From UTCHB3 sp008363265 (lineage in GTDB: Bacteria > Bacteroidota > Ignavibacteria > Ignavibacteriales > Ignavibacteriaceae), in the NCBI GenBank assembly GCA_045863055.1, contig BTUW01000022.1, positions 16,227 to 80,226 on the forward strand: DNA of 64,000 nucleotides, read 5' to 3'. The notes beneath the pieces are model-generated. The model saw nothing but the letters and a program-made list of their open reading frames with translations. It was not told where the DNA came from and did no database searches. Positions 52,624 through 60,785 of the stretch are shown in pieces (position 1 is the stretch's first letter; the number at the start of each line of letters is the position of its first letter). The position numbers and the translations under genes are program-made.

Positions 52624-53895
52624 ATGTTCGGGAAATTCTTTTTTTCGTTTGTAATCGTAATTTCAACTCTACTTAACGCCCAATGGTACAGGCAGGAAGT
52701 TCCACCGGGGGTTAATAACATCTCATCGGTGTACTTCATTGACGGTCGAACGGGGTGGGCCACGACTTTTCAAGGGGCTATCCTTAAAACCACCAATGGT
52801 GGCAGAAACTGGGCCAAACTCCGCGACACATCAAACATCTCTTTCAACAGTATCTTCTTTGTCGATCAGAATTATGGCTGGGTCTCCGGCTCCAACAGGT
52901 ACGGGTACGGGTTCATAAACCGCACATCAGACGGTGGCCTCACCTGGACTTCATCACTCACTACCATGTTTCCTTTTAAGAAGTTGAAATTCACTGACCG
53001 CAACACCGGCTGGGTGACCGGCGGCCCGGTAAGCCGGATGACAATGGGGGCCATCAACAAAACCACCGACGGCGGCGTGACCTGGCAGGAAAATCCGACC
53101 GACCACGATGCTCTCTACTCCGATATTGACATGGTCAACGACCGGCACGGTTGGATGACCGGCCGCTATGGCACCATCCACAAGACCACCAATGGAGGAG
53201 GAATCTGGAAACATGTTAAAACAATAAGCGAATGCTCCCTCACGAGTGTTGATTTCATCGACAGTCTGCGCGGCTGGGTGGCAGGCTCGAACGGAAGGAT
53301 ATTTACAACTGTTGACGGTGGTGATAACTGGACCACAATTTCGATAGGTGATAATTTCTGGATAGAATCGATCGTCTTCACCGACCGTAACACGGGCTGG
53401 ATCGCCGGCGTTGATACTCTCGCTCATTACGGCTTCATCTCAAAAACAACGGATGGCGGGGGATCGTGGTATCAGCAAACCTTAAGCGATAACCGGGTGA
53501 ACACATTTTATGAACTCTTCGCGCTCGACGGTCAGCATCTCTGGGCATCGGGCGATAACGGCGGACTATTCTTTACTTCCAACGGTGGTGATGTATATCA
53601 GGCACAATCATCCGAGCGGGGGTATATCCTGCTGCAGAACACACCCAATCCATTCAGCACCACAACTCTCATAAAATACGCCCTCCCGCCGGAATTGAGG
53701 GATCAGCGGGTTCGCGTGCAGCTCGCGATATTTGACCTCACCGGCACCCGGGTCGCGCAACTCGTTGACGAAGAAAAAGCTTACGGCACCTACGACATCC
53801 GATGGAATGCCTCGGGGCTTCCTTCAGGAGTTTACATCTGCCGGATGGTTGCCGGCGGGGTGGTTGTCAGTAAGAAGATGGTGGTGGTTAGGTGA
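52624..53895 (+). CDS. Secreted YCF48/BNR-like beta-propeller with diverged T9SS sorting domain
   Basis: This 423-residue protein starts at ATG 52624 behind AGGAGG, with signal peptide MFGKFFFSFVIVISTLLNAQ. Seven-odd repeats alternate GW(A/V/M)-G blocks with TTDGG/TTNGG Asp-boxes (LKTTNGGRNWAKL, NRTSDGGLTWTSS, NKTTDGGVTWQEN, HKTTNGGGIWKHV, FTTVDGGDNWTTI, SKTTDGGGSWYQQ). The C-terminal sorting domain is recognisable but diverged (QNTPNPFSTTTLIKYALP, ending KKMVVVR). It is a paralogue in style of the product at 21601. Ligand unknown. Confidence 0.82.
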   Translation: MFGKFFFSFVIVISTLLNAQWYRQEVPPGVNNISSVYFIDGRTGWATTFQGAILKTTNGGRNWAKLRDTSNISFNSIFFVDQNYGWVSGSNRYGYGFINRTSDGGLTWTSSLTTMFPFKKLKFTDRNTGWVTGGPVSRMTMGAINKTTDGGVTWQENPTDHDALYSDIDMVNDRHGWMTGRYGTIHKTTNGGGIWKHVKTISECSLTSVDFIDSLRGWVAGSNGRIFTTVDGGDNWTTISIGDNFWIESIVFTDRNTGWIAGVDTLAHYGFISKTTDGGGSWYQQTLSDNRVNTFYELFALDGQHLWASGDNGGLFFTSNGGDVYQAQSSERGYILLQNTPNPFSTTTLIKYALPPELRDQRVRVQLAIFDLTGTRVAQLVDEEKAYGTYDIRWNASGLPSGVYICRMVAGGVVVSKKMVVVR

Positions 53896-54024
53896 GTGTT
53901 AAATGTTATGGGGCGGGGAGAATTGTGAAATGTGATCCTATGCAAGAAAGAAATACTTTAATTGTAGTTTTTGTACAATCATTTAGCATAAATAAAATTT
54001 AATTAATTCAGATAAGAAATATAA

Positions 54025-54939
54025 ATGGTACCCGATTTTCAAAGTTTAATGCTTCCATTGTTACGATTACTGGGGGATAAGCAGATCCACAAAAGTTCTG
54101 ATCTCGTGACACAAATAGCCGATCATTTCAAACTTTCCGACGAGGATCGAAATGAAATGCTGCCCAGCGGCACACAGTTAAAACTTACCAACCGCGTGCA
54201 CTGGGCAATCTCGCACATGAAACATGCCGGATTGCTGGAGTATACTTCAAGAGGTAGGTGCATGATTACTGAGGTTGGATTACAAGTTGTCGCAAATCCT
54301 CCGGAAATGGTAAACTTGAAATATCTGCGCACTTTTCAAATGTTCAAGGAGTGGCAGGATGCATCAAAATCCAATAAAGGAAGTAATGTCGAACCACTTA
54401 ACGGATCAGAAGGGACAGCTGCTGCCACACCAGACGAAATGATGGAAGCCTCCTATGCCGAACTAACTAGAGTGCTTCGAAGTGACATCCTTGAAAAAAT
54501 TAAAAGCTGCTCACCGAAATTCTTTGAGCAATTGGTTATCGATCTTCTGCTTAAGATGGGCTATGGAGGCTCAAAAATGGAAGCAGGCGAGGTATTAGGA
54601 CGAACCAATGACGGTGGGATTGACGGGCTGATCAAGGAGGACCGACTCGGATTGGATACTATCTATGTTCAGGCCAAGAAGTGGGAGAACTATGTACCTG
54701 TTTCTCAGGTCCGTGACTTTGCCGGGGCTCTTCTTTCAAAGAAGGCGAAAAAAGGAATTTTCATAACCACCTCTTCATTCCCTAACTCAGCAAAAGAATT
54801 TGTGGCCTCAATTGAACCAAGGATCGTTCTGATCGATGGTCCACAGCTCGCTGAACTAATGATAGAACACGACCTGGGTGTTTCTGTCAAGAAGACTTTC
54901 GCTGTCAAGAAATTGGATATTGATTATTATGAGGAGTGA
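54025..54939 (+). CDS. mrr: Mrr-family restriction endonuclease
   Basis: This 304-residue protein has an N-terminal winged-helix Mrr_N domain (about 5-95: HWAISHMKHAGLLEYTSRGR) and a C-terminal Mrr catalytic domain (about 158-285): FEQLVIDLLLKMGY, GRTNDGGID200GLI, and IYVQ216AK218KW, the D...QxK nuclease site. Mrr enzymes cut DNA bearing methylated bases (type IV restriction). It stands alone without a methyltransferase, as expected for type IV. The flanks are A+T-rich, and a 15-bp direct repeat pair follows its stop. Confidence 0.9.
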   Translation: MVPDFQSLMLPLLRLLGDKQIHKSSDLVTQIADHFKLSDEDRNEMLPSGTQLKLTNRVHWAISHMKHAGLLEYTSRGRCMITEVGLQVVANPPEMVNLKYLRTFQMFKEWQDASKSNKGSNVEPLNGSEGTAAATPDEMMEASYAELTRVLRSDILEKIKSCSPKFFEQLVIDLLLKMGYGGSKMEAGEVLGRTNDGGIDGLIKEDRLGLDTIYVQAKKWENYVPVSQVRDFAGALLSKKAKKGIFITTSSFPNSAKEFVASIEPRIVLIDGPQLAELMIEHDLGVSVKKTFAVKKLDIDYYEE

Positions 54940-54952
54940 GTCAATCGCTAAT

Positions 54953-54999
54953 AAATTTTAGTAATGCATTCCTAATTTCAGGCCAAATTTTAGTAATGC
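54953..54999. repeat. 15-bp direct repeat pair
   Basis: AAATTTTAGTAATGC occurs at 54953-54967 and 54985-54999, just after the mrr stop. It could be a footprint of insertion or deletion next to a mobile defence gene. Confidence 0.6.
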
Positions 55000-55023
55000 G
55001 ATACTAACCTGTGCAAAAATCTT

Positions 55024-56070
55024 TCAGGAATGGAAGTTTTTCAGCGCTTTATAGCGCCTTCCCCAGAATTTGAATTTGGTCAGTGAGGTGTAAACGATCA
55101 GCCTCTCTATCGGCTTTATCCTGAGGAGGTAGTGGATCGCCCTGTAGCTGATGGCGAAGAAGCCGATCATCAGCAGGCTTTCTACAATGAAGCTGATGAA
55201 CCCGTTCTGCAGGACGGGAGGCATGGTTTCGAGATTCGCGTGGATGACGTTTTGAAGCAGGTATGAGAAAGCAAAACAAACCGCCGCAGTATAACCGTGC
55301 CCCGTTTCAATTGCTTTCTTCGGGCAATTGCTCATACACTTCATACAGCTCTCACAGTTGAAGGTCCAGAATGGTCGTCCATCCACTTTTTTGATCGCCT
55401 GAACGGGGCAGCCCCTGATGCAGGCCCCGCAGTCATCACAGTTTTTCGATGCATAAAATGTTTTTGCGAGGAAGAATCTCCCGGCCAAATAATAGCCGAC
55501 GGATATAGGGGAGATCAGGACATTCTGAATAATGTCGCGTAACCCTTTAAAATCACTCCCGCCTGAAACCACTTTTCCGGCGAATTTACTTACCCTTTCC
55601 TCGTTCTTCGCATGAAGAAATCTGACTGTCCGTGCGTTCAGTCCCGGATGGATCGATATCCAGTTGGAGGGCATGTCGACCGGGAACATCGACCTGATGG
55701 AGTATCCTTTCGACCACAACAGAAGTGCCGCCAGATAGAAGGTGATACCCGAGAGCCCGGGTGTGACCCACTTCCCGATGAGCATGCCTGCCCGGGTGTT
55801 CATCAGAAGAACATTATTGTGCCCTCCGGGGAATTTCCTCAGGAAGTGCAACATTATGGGGGGATAGTTGAATCCATGAACGGGTGAGGTGAAGGCCACA
55901 AGAGCTTGGGGGTCGGGCGGTGTGATGCCGGTACAATCGACATCCGCGATATTGAGTACTTCAGTGTGAAGGCCCGTTTCTTTCGCTTTCCGGCAGAGCC
56001 ATTGGGCGACATTCTTCGAGTTGCCTGTACCGGAAAAATAATAGACGATCAGCTTGCTGTAGGGTGACAA
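55024..56070 (-). CDS. EFR1-type ferredoxin (flavodoxin-like domain plus 2[4Fe-4S])
   Basis: This 348-residue protein starts at TTG 56070 behind GGAGAA. The N-terminal flavodoxin-like domain has the FMN phosphate loop YFSGTGNSKNVA and TSPVHGFNYPP. The ferredoxin part has two clusters: CDDCGACIRGCP and CESCMKCMSNCP. Hydrophobic stretches near the C-terminus (about 265-315) suggest a membrane contact. It probably transfers electrons between flavin and iron-sulphur centres. Its partner is unknown; the P450 at 22887 is one speculative client. Confidence 0.85.
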   Translation of the reverse strand: MSPYSKLIVYYFSGTGNSKNVAQWLCRKAKETGLHTEVLNIADVDCTGITPPDPQALVAFTSPVHGFNYPPIMLHFLRKFPGGHNNVLLMNTRAGMLIGKWVTPGLSGITFYLAALLLWSKGYSIRSMFPVDMPSNWISIHPGLNARTVRFLHAKNEERVSKFAGKVVSGGSDFKGLRDIIQNVLISPISVGYYLAGRFFLAKTFYASKNCDDCGACIRGCPVQAIKKVDGRPFWTFNCESCMKCMSNCPKKAIETGHGYTAAVCFAFSYLLQNVIHANLETMPPVLQNGFISFIVESLLMIGFFAISYRAIHYLLRIKPIERLIVYTSLTKFKFWGRRYKALKNFHS

Positions 56071-56183
56071 GAATTCTCCGAATTTCTTACGATAAAATTA
56101 AGTCTGCCGGTTGGGATGCCAAATAGCTATTTTTGATCATTTTTTGCGGTTAGAGGCCCCGCGAGTCCCACAGGGATTTCTTC

Positions 56184-56196
56184 GTGCCTTTGGCAC
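56184..56196. repeat. Palindrome GTGCCTTTGGCAC
   Basis: This 13-nt palindrome lies in the non-coding space between the ferredoxin and tRNA genes. Its 11-bp core is shared with 8418-8428, and GGGATTTCTTCG precedes it. It is typical of short intergenic repeats in Bacteroidota-like genomes. Confidence 0.45.
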
Positions 56197-56240
56197 TCCT
56201 CAACAGGACGGGAGCCCAACCCTTGGGAAAGTTTAAAACA

Positions 56241-56268
56241 AAAAAACCCCGATTAATCGGGGTTTTTT
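56241..56268. terminator. Perfect-palindrome terminator behind tRNA-Asn
   Basis: AAAAAACCCCGATT and its exact reverse complement meet at 56254/56255, giving a 14-bp stem that ends in T on both strands. It terminates the minus-strand tRNA transcript. Confidence 0.88.
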
Positions 56269-56277
56269 GTATTATTG

Positions 56278-56349
56278 CTCCGCGAGCAGGACTCGAACCT
56301 GCAACCCTTCGGTTAACAGCCGAATGCTCCACCATTGAGCTATCGCGGA
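56278..56349 (-). tRNA. tRNA-Asn (anticodon GTT)
   Basis: Read on the minus strand, the acceptor arms are TCCGCGA and TCGCGGA with discriminator G. The D arm is AGCTCAATGGTGGAGC, the anticodon arm TTCGGCTGTTAACCGAA with anticodon GTT, and the T arm GCAGGTTCGAGTCCTGC. CCA is not encoded. All four stems pair, and the length is 72 nt. Confidence 0.95.
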
Positions 56350-56529
56350 ATAATTTATAATTGAGCTTCAAATATACGCATTCCGCGGATATCTGTCAAT
56401 AACTTTTTTATATTTTTGTTAAAATCATACGATTTCAGAATGATTACCCGCTTTTTGGGGAGAATGTCCCTTGATATAAAAAGATAAATTGTTGATATTG
56501 CACACGGTTTAATTTTATTTAAGAAAGCT

Positions 56530-58662
56530 ATGCGACACCCGCTGCGTTTAATCACTTTCCTCCTTATTTTAACGTTCACCGGCCATGCTCAGTTGTCCAC
56601 TGAACTGCTGGATACATATTCCGCGAAGAATCGTGATACCGCCTGGGTTACCAAAATGGTGCGGCTCACCAGCGAGCAGTTTTCCGTTGATCTGCGTGGC
56701 ACGATCGGTTACATTAATTCAGTCAGGGATATCGCGAAAAAACTGAAATTCGAACGTGGCATTTTCGAGGCGACAATTCAGATATCCGAGTATTACCGTC
56801 TCACAAGGCAGCTCGACTCGGCGGACAGGTTCATAAATGAACTGACCTCACTGGCTGAAAAATCCGGTATCGCGCTTCAGAAGTGCCGGGCAAAGATCGC
56901 GAAGGGGCTTTACCTGGCAATGAAGGGGCAGAACAAGGAGTCGATCGCGGTTTACAATGAAGCCGTCTTGTTGGTTGATACCAGCAAGGAGCAAGGTACC
57001 TATGCCTCGATCCTCACAAACAGGGCGAACAGCAAAAGTAATATCGATCAGACTGAATCTGCAGTTCAGGATTACATCTCTGCCGCACGGATATTTGAGA
57101 AGACGAAGGACCAGCAGTCACTCGCGATCACGTATAACAACATAGCCCTGGAACTTGGAAAACTTGGAAGATACAGGAACGCTGTAGAGTATTACAACAG
57201 GGCGATCGCCATCCACACAAGACTGAAGAACTACTACGACCTGGCTTTTACCTACACAAACGCCTCCACATCCCTCGAAGCGATGGATTCTCTCGACGCC
57301 GCGCTCGATTACAACAACAAATCGATAGATCTGGCCAAGGAGAGGGGATTCACATACACGCTCGCTCAGGCGTACATGAACGAGGGATCGATCTACAGGA
57401 AGAAAAAAGATGCTGTCAAAGCCGAGCAATTCTTCAAAAAATCGCTGGATGTCTGTTACAAAGAAGGGATCACTTACGGCCTGATGGTTAATATGGCAGC
57501 CCTGGGAGAACTCTACTCCGAGACGGGTCAGAAGCTGAAAGCGGTGGCCCACTTCGACAGCGCCATGAAATACGCGGTGATGATGGAGAGCAAGGCTGAG
57601 ATAAATGATCTGAACGGTAAACTCGCCCGGGTACTGGCCGATGTCGGCGATTTTGAAAGGGCTTATAAGTGCCTCAGGCTTTTCCACGATTACACCGACA
57701 GCATAAAAGGCGGAGAGACGGCAGCTAAAATTATCGAGTTGGAGAAAAGATTTGAAACAGAAAAACAGGCTGCTGAGATAGCCCGGCTTGAACAGGTGAC
57801 TTCCAACCAGATAATCGCTATTGTTAGTCTGATCGCTGTGGCGGGAGCATCTTTTTCATTCATCTTTTTCTTCAGATACAAGAGGCGAAAAGCGGAGGAG
57901 GAGAGGGAGAAAGCCGCAAGACACGCGGAGGAGATTGAGCGATACTCGGAAGAGCTTAAGGAACTTAACGCGACAAAAGACAAACTCTTCTCACTTATAT
58001 CACATGATATAAGGGGGCCATTCCAGCCAATACTCGGTTTTTCCGAGGTGCTGGCCACTCAGTCGGAAGAACTTCCACGCGAAGAAATTACTGCTATTTC
58101 CAGGGACCTCCATGCGGTTGCCGGCAGCACGTTCTTCCTGGTAGGCAACCTGCTCGACTGGGCGAGGGCACAAACGGGGAAGATTGCGTTCAATCCTGAG
58201 GAACTGGATTTCAGATCGATGATCGACAGCGTATATCAGAATCTCGGTTACGCGTTGAGGGAGAAAGATATCACACTCGCGGTCGAGATATCCAAGGGCG
58301 TGAAAATCAAAGGTGACAGGATGATGATCACCTCGATACTGCAGAATATCATTCAGAACGCGGTCAAGTTTTCGCATGCGGGAAGTGAAGTTATTCTCAC
58401 AGGAGAGGTCGAAGATGAACTTTTCCGGGTGTCGATCACCGATACCGGCATCGGAATGACCAGGGAGACGATGGAGAACCTTTTTAGTCCATCCGGTACC
58501 AGGTCGGAAAGGGGCACGAACAATGAGAAGGGAACGGGCCTCGGATTGAGCCTCAGCGCCGAATTTGTGGAGAGACATTCAGGAAAGATCGAAGTGGAGA
58601 GCATACTTGGCCAGGGAAGCAGATTCTCGTTTACACTTCCACTTGCGGAGGAGAAGGTTTGA
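56530..58662 (+). CDS. TPR-containing sensor histidine kinase
   Basis: This 710-residue protein has a signal peptide (to GHAQ), tetratricopeptide repeats over about 80-390 (YNNIALELGKLGRYRNAVEY, AYMNEGSIYRKKKDAVKAEQ), one membrane helix (428-448), a coiled coil, a HisKA dimerisation domain with H492 in LISHDIRGPF, and an HATPase domain (ILQNIIQNAVKF, DTGIGM, GTGLGLSL). The periplasmic TPR part probably senses a protein or ligand. No response regulator is adjacent. Its last codons overlap the tyrA start by 4 nt, which is an unexpected pairing with amino-acid biosynthesis. Confidence 0.9.
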   Translation: MRHPLRLITFLLILTFTGHAQLSTELLDTYSAKNRDTAWVTKMVRLTSEQFSVDLRGTIGYINSVRDIAKKLKFERGIFEATIQISEYYRLTRQLDSADRFINELTSLAEKSGIALQKCRAKIAKGLYLAMKGQNKESIAVYNEAVLLVDTSKEQGTYASILTNRANSKSNIDQTESAVQDYISAARIFEKTKDQQSLAITYNNIALELGKLGRYRNAVEYYNRAIAIHTRLKNYYDLAFTYTNASTSLEAMDSLDAALDYNNKSIDLAKERGFTYTLAQAYMNEGSIYRKKKDAVKAEQFFKKSLDVCYKEGITYGLMVNMAALGELYSETGQKLKAVAHFDSAMKYAVMMESKAEINDLNGKLARVLADVGDFERAYKCLRLFHDYTDSIKGGETAAKIIELEKRFETEKQAAEIARLEQVTSNQIIAIVSLIAVAGASFSFIFFFRYKRRKAEEEREKAARHAEEIERYSEELKELNATKDKLFSLISHDIRGPFQPILGFSEVLATQSEELPREEITAISRDLHAVAGSTFFLVGNLLDWARAQTGKIAFNPEELDFRSMIDSVYQNLGYALREKDITLAVEISKGVKIKGDRMMITSILQNIIQNAVKFSHAGSEVILTGEVEDELFRVSITDTGIGMTRETMENLFSPSGTRSERGTNNEKGTGLGLSLSAEFVERHSGKIEVESILGQGSRFSFTLPLAEEKV

Positions 58663-59504
58663 GGGGAGCTGTTATTGGTCTGGGTCTGATCGGCGGTTCG
58701 CTCGCGCTTGATATCAGGAGAACCGGTTTTTGTGAATTTGTAACGGGTGTCGACCTGAATCCTGTGCATCAGGTTGAGGCCCTCCGGCTCGGTCTGGTTG
58801 ATGACGTGCAGCCACTTGAAGAGGCAGTTGCCGCCTCCGATCTGGTGATCATAGCCGTTCCCGTTGATGCCACGGTAGAGGTGTTGAAAAGGGTTCTGGA
58901 TCTGGTGACGGCTCAGGTTGTTACCGATGCGGGATCGACCAAGGAAAAGATATCCATCTCTGTAAAAGACCACCCCGCGCGGGGAAGATTTGTAGCATCT
59001 CACCCTATCTGGGGTACAGAGAACAGCGGACCTTCGGCGGCACTTCCTGGAGGATTCAATGGAAAAGTAACCGTGATCTGCGACAGGGAAGAGAGCGACG
59101 GAGATGCCCTTGCCACTGTTGAAGCGATGTATGACGCGATCGGGATGAAGAGAATATATATGGATTCGGTCAGTCACGATGTTCATGCCGCGTACGTGAG
59201 TCACATCTCACATGTAACCTCTTTTGCCCTTGCCCTCTCAGTGCTTGAAAAGGAGAAGGAGGTTGACACGATATTTCAGCTCGCAGGCGCGGGATTCGAG
59301 AGCACGGTACGCCTTGCCAAAAGCAACACAGAGACATGGGTCCCCATTTTCAAAGAGAACCGTAAGAACCTTTTGGATGTTTTAAATGAACAGATCGACC
59401 AGCTTACGGTAATGAAGGAGTGCATAGAGCATGAAGATTATGAAAAGCTCAGATCACTTATGCTGAAGGCGAACGGCATCAAAAAAGTGCTTGGGAAGAA
59501 ATAA
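58659..59504 (+). CDS. tyrA: Prephenate dehydrogenase
   Basis: This 281-residue protein starts at TTG 58659 overlapping the kinase stop (TTGA). The NAD-binding motif GLGLIGGSLA opens the protein, followed by DLVIIAVPVDAT, VVTDAGSTKEKI and the active-site SHPIWGTENSGP, where the histidine positions prephenate. DVHAAYVSHISH is the second conserved block. It converts prephenate to 4-hydroxyphenylpyruvate for tyrosine. The DAHP synthase/chorismate mutase gene follows, but with its own promoter and attenuator between. Confidence 0.92.
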   Translation: MRGAVIGLGLIGGSLALDIRRTGFCEFVTGVDLNPVHQVEALRLGLVDDVQPLEEAVAASDLVIIAVPVDATVEVLKRVLDLVTAQVVTDAGSTKEKISISVKDHPARGRFVASHPIWGTENSGPSAALPGGFNGKVTVICDREESDGDALATVEAMYDAIGMKRIYMDSVSHDVHAAYVSHISHVTSFALALSVLEKEKEVDTIFQLAGAGFESTVRLAKSNTETWVPIFKENRKNLLDVLNEQIDQLTVMKECIEHEDYEKLRSLMLKANGIKKVLGKK

Positions 59505-59529
59505 TTCCCCTTTTATTAAAAAAATTCCC

Positions 59530-59560
59530 TTGCATGAAAAAGAACCGGAATGTATATTTG
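59530..59560 (+). promoter_or_regulatory. Bacteroidota-type promoter of the DAHP synthase operon
   Basis: TTG (59530-59532) and TATATTTG (59553-59560), 20 nt apart, match the TTTG / TAnnTTTG pattern of Bacteroidota housekeeping promoters. The expected transcription start is only a few bases from the leader ATG, so the leader may be translated from a nearly leaderless transcript. Confidence 0.65.
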
Positions 59561-59566
59561 TACGTT

Positions 59567-59653
59567 ATGATGACGAAAAAAGCCACACTCAGCCCCTTTT
59601 ACTTTTACTGGTTTTATTTTACCGGGCCGGGTGGTTTTTGTCGTGTAGTGTAA
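59567..59653 (+). CDS. Aromatic-amino-acid leader peptide
   Basis: This 28-codon frame (ATG 59567 or 59570, stop TAA 59651-59653) contains eight consecutive aromatic codons reading FYFYWFYF (59597-59620), with further Phe later. Such runs occur in attenuator leaders, where scarcity of the charged tRNA stalls the ribosome. It sits between a good promoter and a terminator, upstream of the first enzyme of aromatic synthesis. No Shine-Dalgarno is seen, which fits the short 5' end. Confidence 0.88.
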   Translation: MMTKKATLSPFYFYWFYFTGPGGFCRVV

Positions 59654-59703
59654 TACTGAAAGCGAAATTGAAATACCACCCGGACAGACGATCCGGGTTT
59701 TTT
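59627..59703 (+). promoter_or_regulatory. Transcription attenuator (antiterminator/terminator switch)
   Basis: The terminator is ACCCGGA (59678-59684), a 7-nt loop, TCCGGGT (59692-59698), then a T run to 59703. The competing strand CCGGGTGGT (59627-59635), inside the leader frame, pairs perfectly with ACCACCCGG (59675-59683), which covers the left terminator arm. A ribosome stalled on the aromatic codons would leave the competing strand free and allow read-through. A ribosome running to the stop codon would cover it and let the terminator form. Confidence 0.88.
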
Positions 59704-59732
59704 GTTTTTAAACCCACAACAACACAAGAGAT

Positions 59733-60785
59733 ATGGAACAATTGTTACAGAAACGGCCGCTGATTATTTCAGGACCGTGCAGCGCCGAAACGGAAGAACA
59801 GGTTATTGAAACAGCAGAACAGCTGAAGGAAACAGGTGTGGTCGATGTAATGCGGGCCGGAATATGGAAACCGCGGACCCGCCCAGGAACCTTCGAAGGT
59901 GTGGGGACGAAGGGTCTCCCCTGGCTTCAGCAGGCACGGAAGATCACCGGGTTCCCCCTCGCGGTTGAAGTGGCAACGGCCAAACAGGTTGAAGACGCGC
60001 TCCACTTCGATGTTGACATCCTATGGATCGGTGCCCGCTCGGTGGTAAATCCGATGAGCGTTCAGGAGATCGCCAATGCCCTGAAAGGGACAAAAGTGCC
60101 TGTTTTCATAAAGAACCCGATGAACCCTGATATCGAGCTTTGGAGCGGCGCGGTTGAGAGGATAGGAAATGCGGGTGTTGAGAATATCGGTCTGATCCAC
60201 CGCGGATTCAGCACTTACGGCAATGCAGAATACAGGAACGCGCCGATATGGCACCTCGCGATCGAAATGAAGAGGCGCTACTCACAGCTTAAAATGATCT
60301 GCGATCCTTCCCATATCGCCGGAAGAAGGGACCTTCTGAAACAGGTCTCGCAGAAGGCTATCGATCTTGATTTCGATGGTCTGATGATCGAGGCTCACCG
60401 GGATCCCGATAACGCGTGGAGCGATGCAAAGCAGCAGATCACCTCAGAAGCATTGAAGAAGATGCTCGGTGAACTGGTCTGGAGAAAGAGGGAAGAAACC
60501 CCGGAACAGGGAACGCCGATGGAAGCCTACAGGGAAGTGATCGATCAGATCGATGATGAACTGATGCAGTTGCTGGCCAAAAGAATGCAGTTCGCCGCGA
60601 AGATCGGCGAGTACAAGAAGGAAAACAACATGACCATCCTGAGGGCAGGAAGGTGGAATGAGGTTTTTGAAAGAGGTTTGAATCTTGGAAGCAAACTTGG
60701 CTTGAGTCCGGAGTTCCTGAAGGGTTTCCTTGAAGCGATGCACATGGAGAGCATCAACCATCAGAACCGGGTGATGAACACCTGA
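59733..60785 (+). CDS. Bifunctional DAHP synthase / chorismate mutase (type II)
   Basis: This 350-residue protein joins a type I-beta 3-deoxy-7-phosphoheptulonate synthase (about 8-258: LIISGPCSAET, KPRTRPGTFEGVG, ILWIGARS, ICDPSHIAGRR) to a C-terminal AroQ chorismate mutase (about 265-345: YREVIDQIDDELMQLLAKRM, KIGEYKKENN). It catalyses the first shikimate-pathway step and the chorismate-to-prephenate step that feeds Phe and Tyr. In such fusions the mutase domain also mediates prephenate feedback. Expression is expected to be set by the upstream Phe/Tyr/Trp leader. It is convergent with the kinase gene, with no spacer. Confidence 0.94.
   Translation: MEQLLQKRPLIISGPCSAETEEQVIETAEQLKETGVVDVMRAGIWKPRTRPGTFEGVGTKGLPWLQQARKITGFPLAVEVATAKQVEDALHFDVDILWIGARSVVNPMSVQEIANALKGTKVPVFIKNPMNPDIELWSGAVERIGNAGVENIGLIHRGFSTYGNAEYRNAPIWHLAIEMKRRYSQLKMICDPSHIAGRRDLLKQVSQKAIDLDFDGLMIEAHRDPDNAWSDAKQQITSEALKKMLGELVWRKREETPEQGTPMEAYREVIDQIDDELMQLLAKRMQFAAKIGEYKKENNMTILRAGRWNEVFERGLNLGSKLGLSPEFLKGFLEAMHMESINHQNRVMNT

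Noticed and set aside
56150..56371. A 73-codon frame on - across the tRNA-Asn gene (contains MVEHSAVNRRVAGSSPARGA)
   Set aside because: This peptide is the classic false translation of a tRNA gene. The tRNA cloverleaf and terminator explain the sequence.
59491..59763. A 90-codon frame on + crossing the DAHP synthase leader
   Set aside because: It is in a different frame from the aromatic leader peptide, starts inside tyrA, and runs through the terminator. The attenuator explains the region better.
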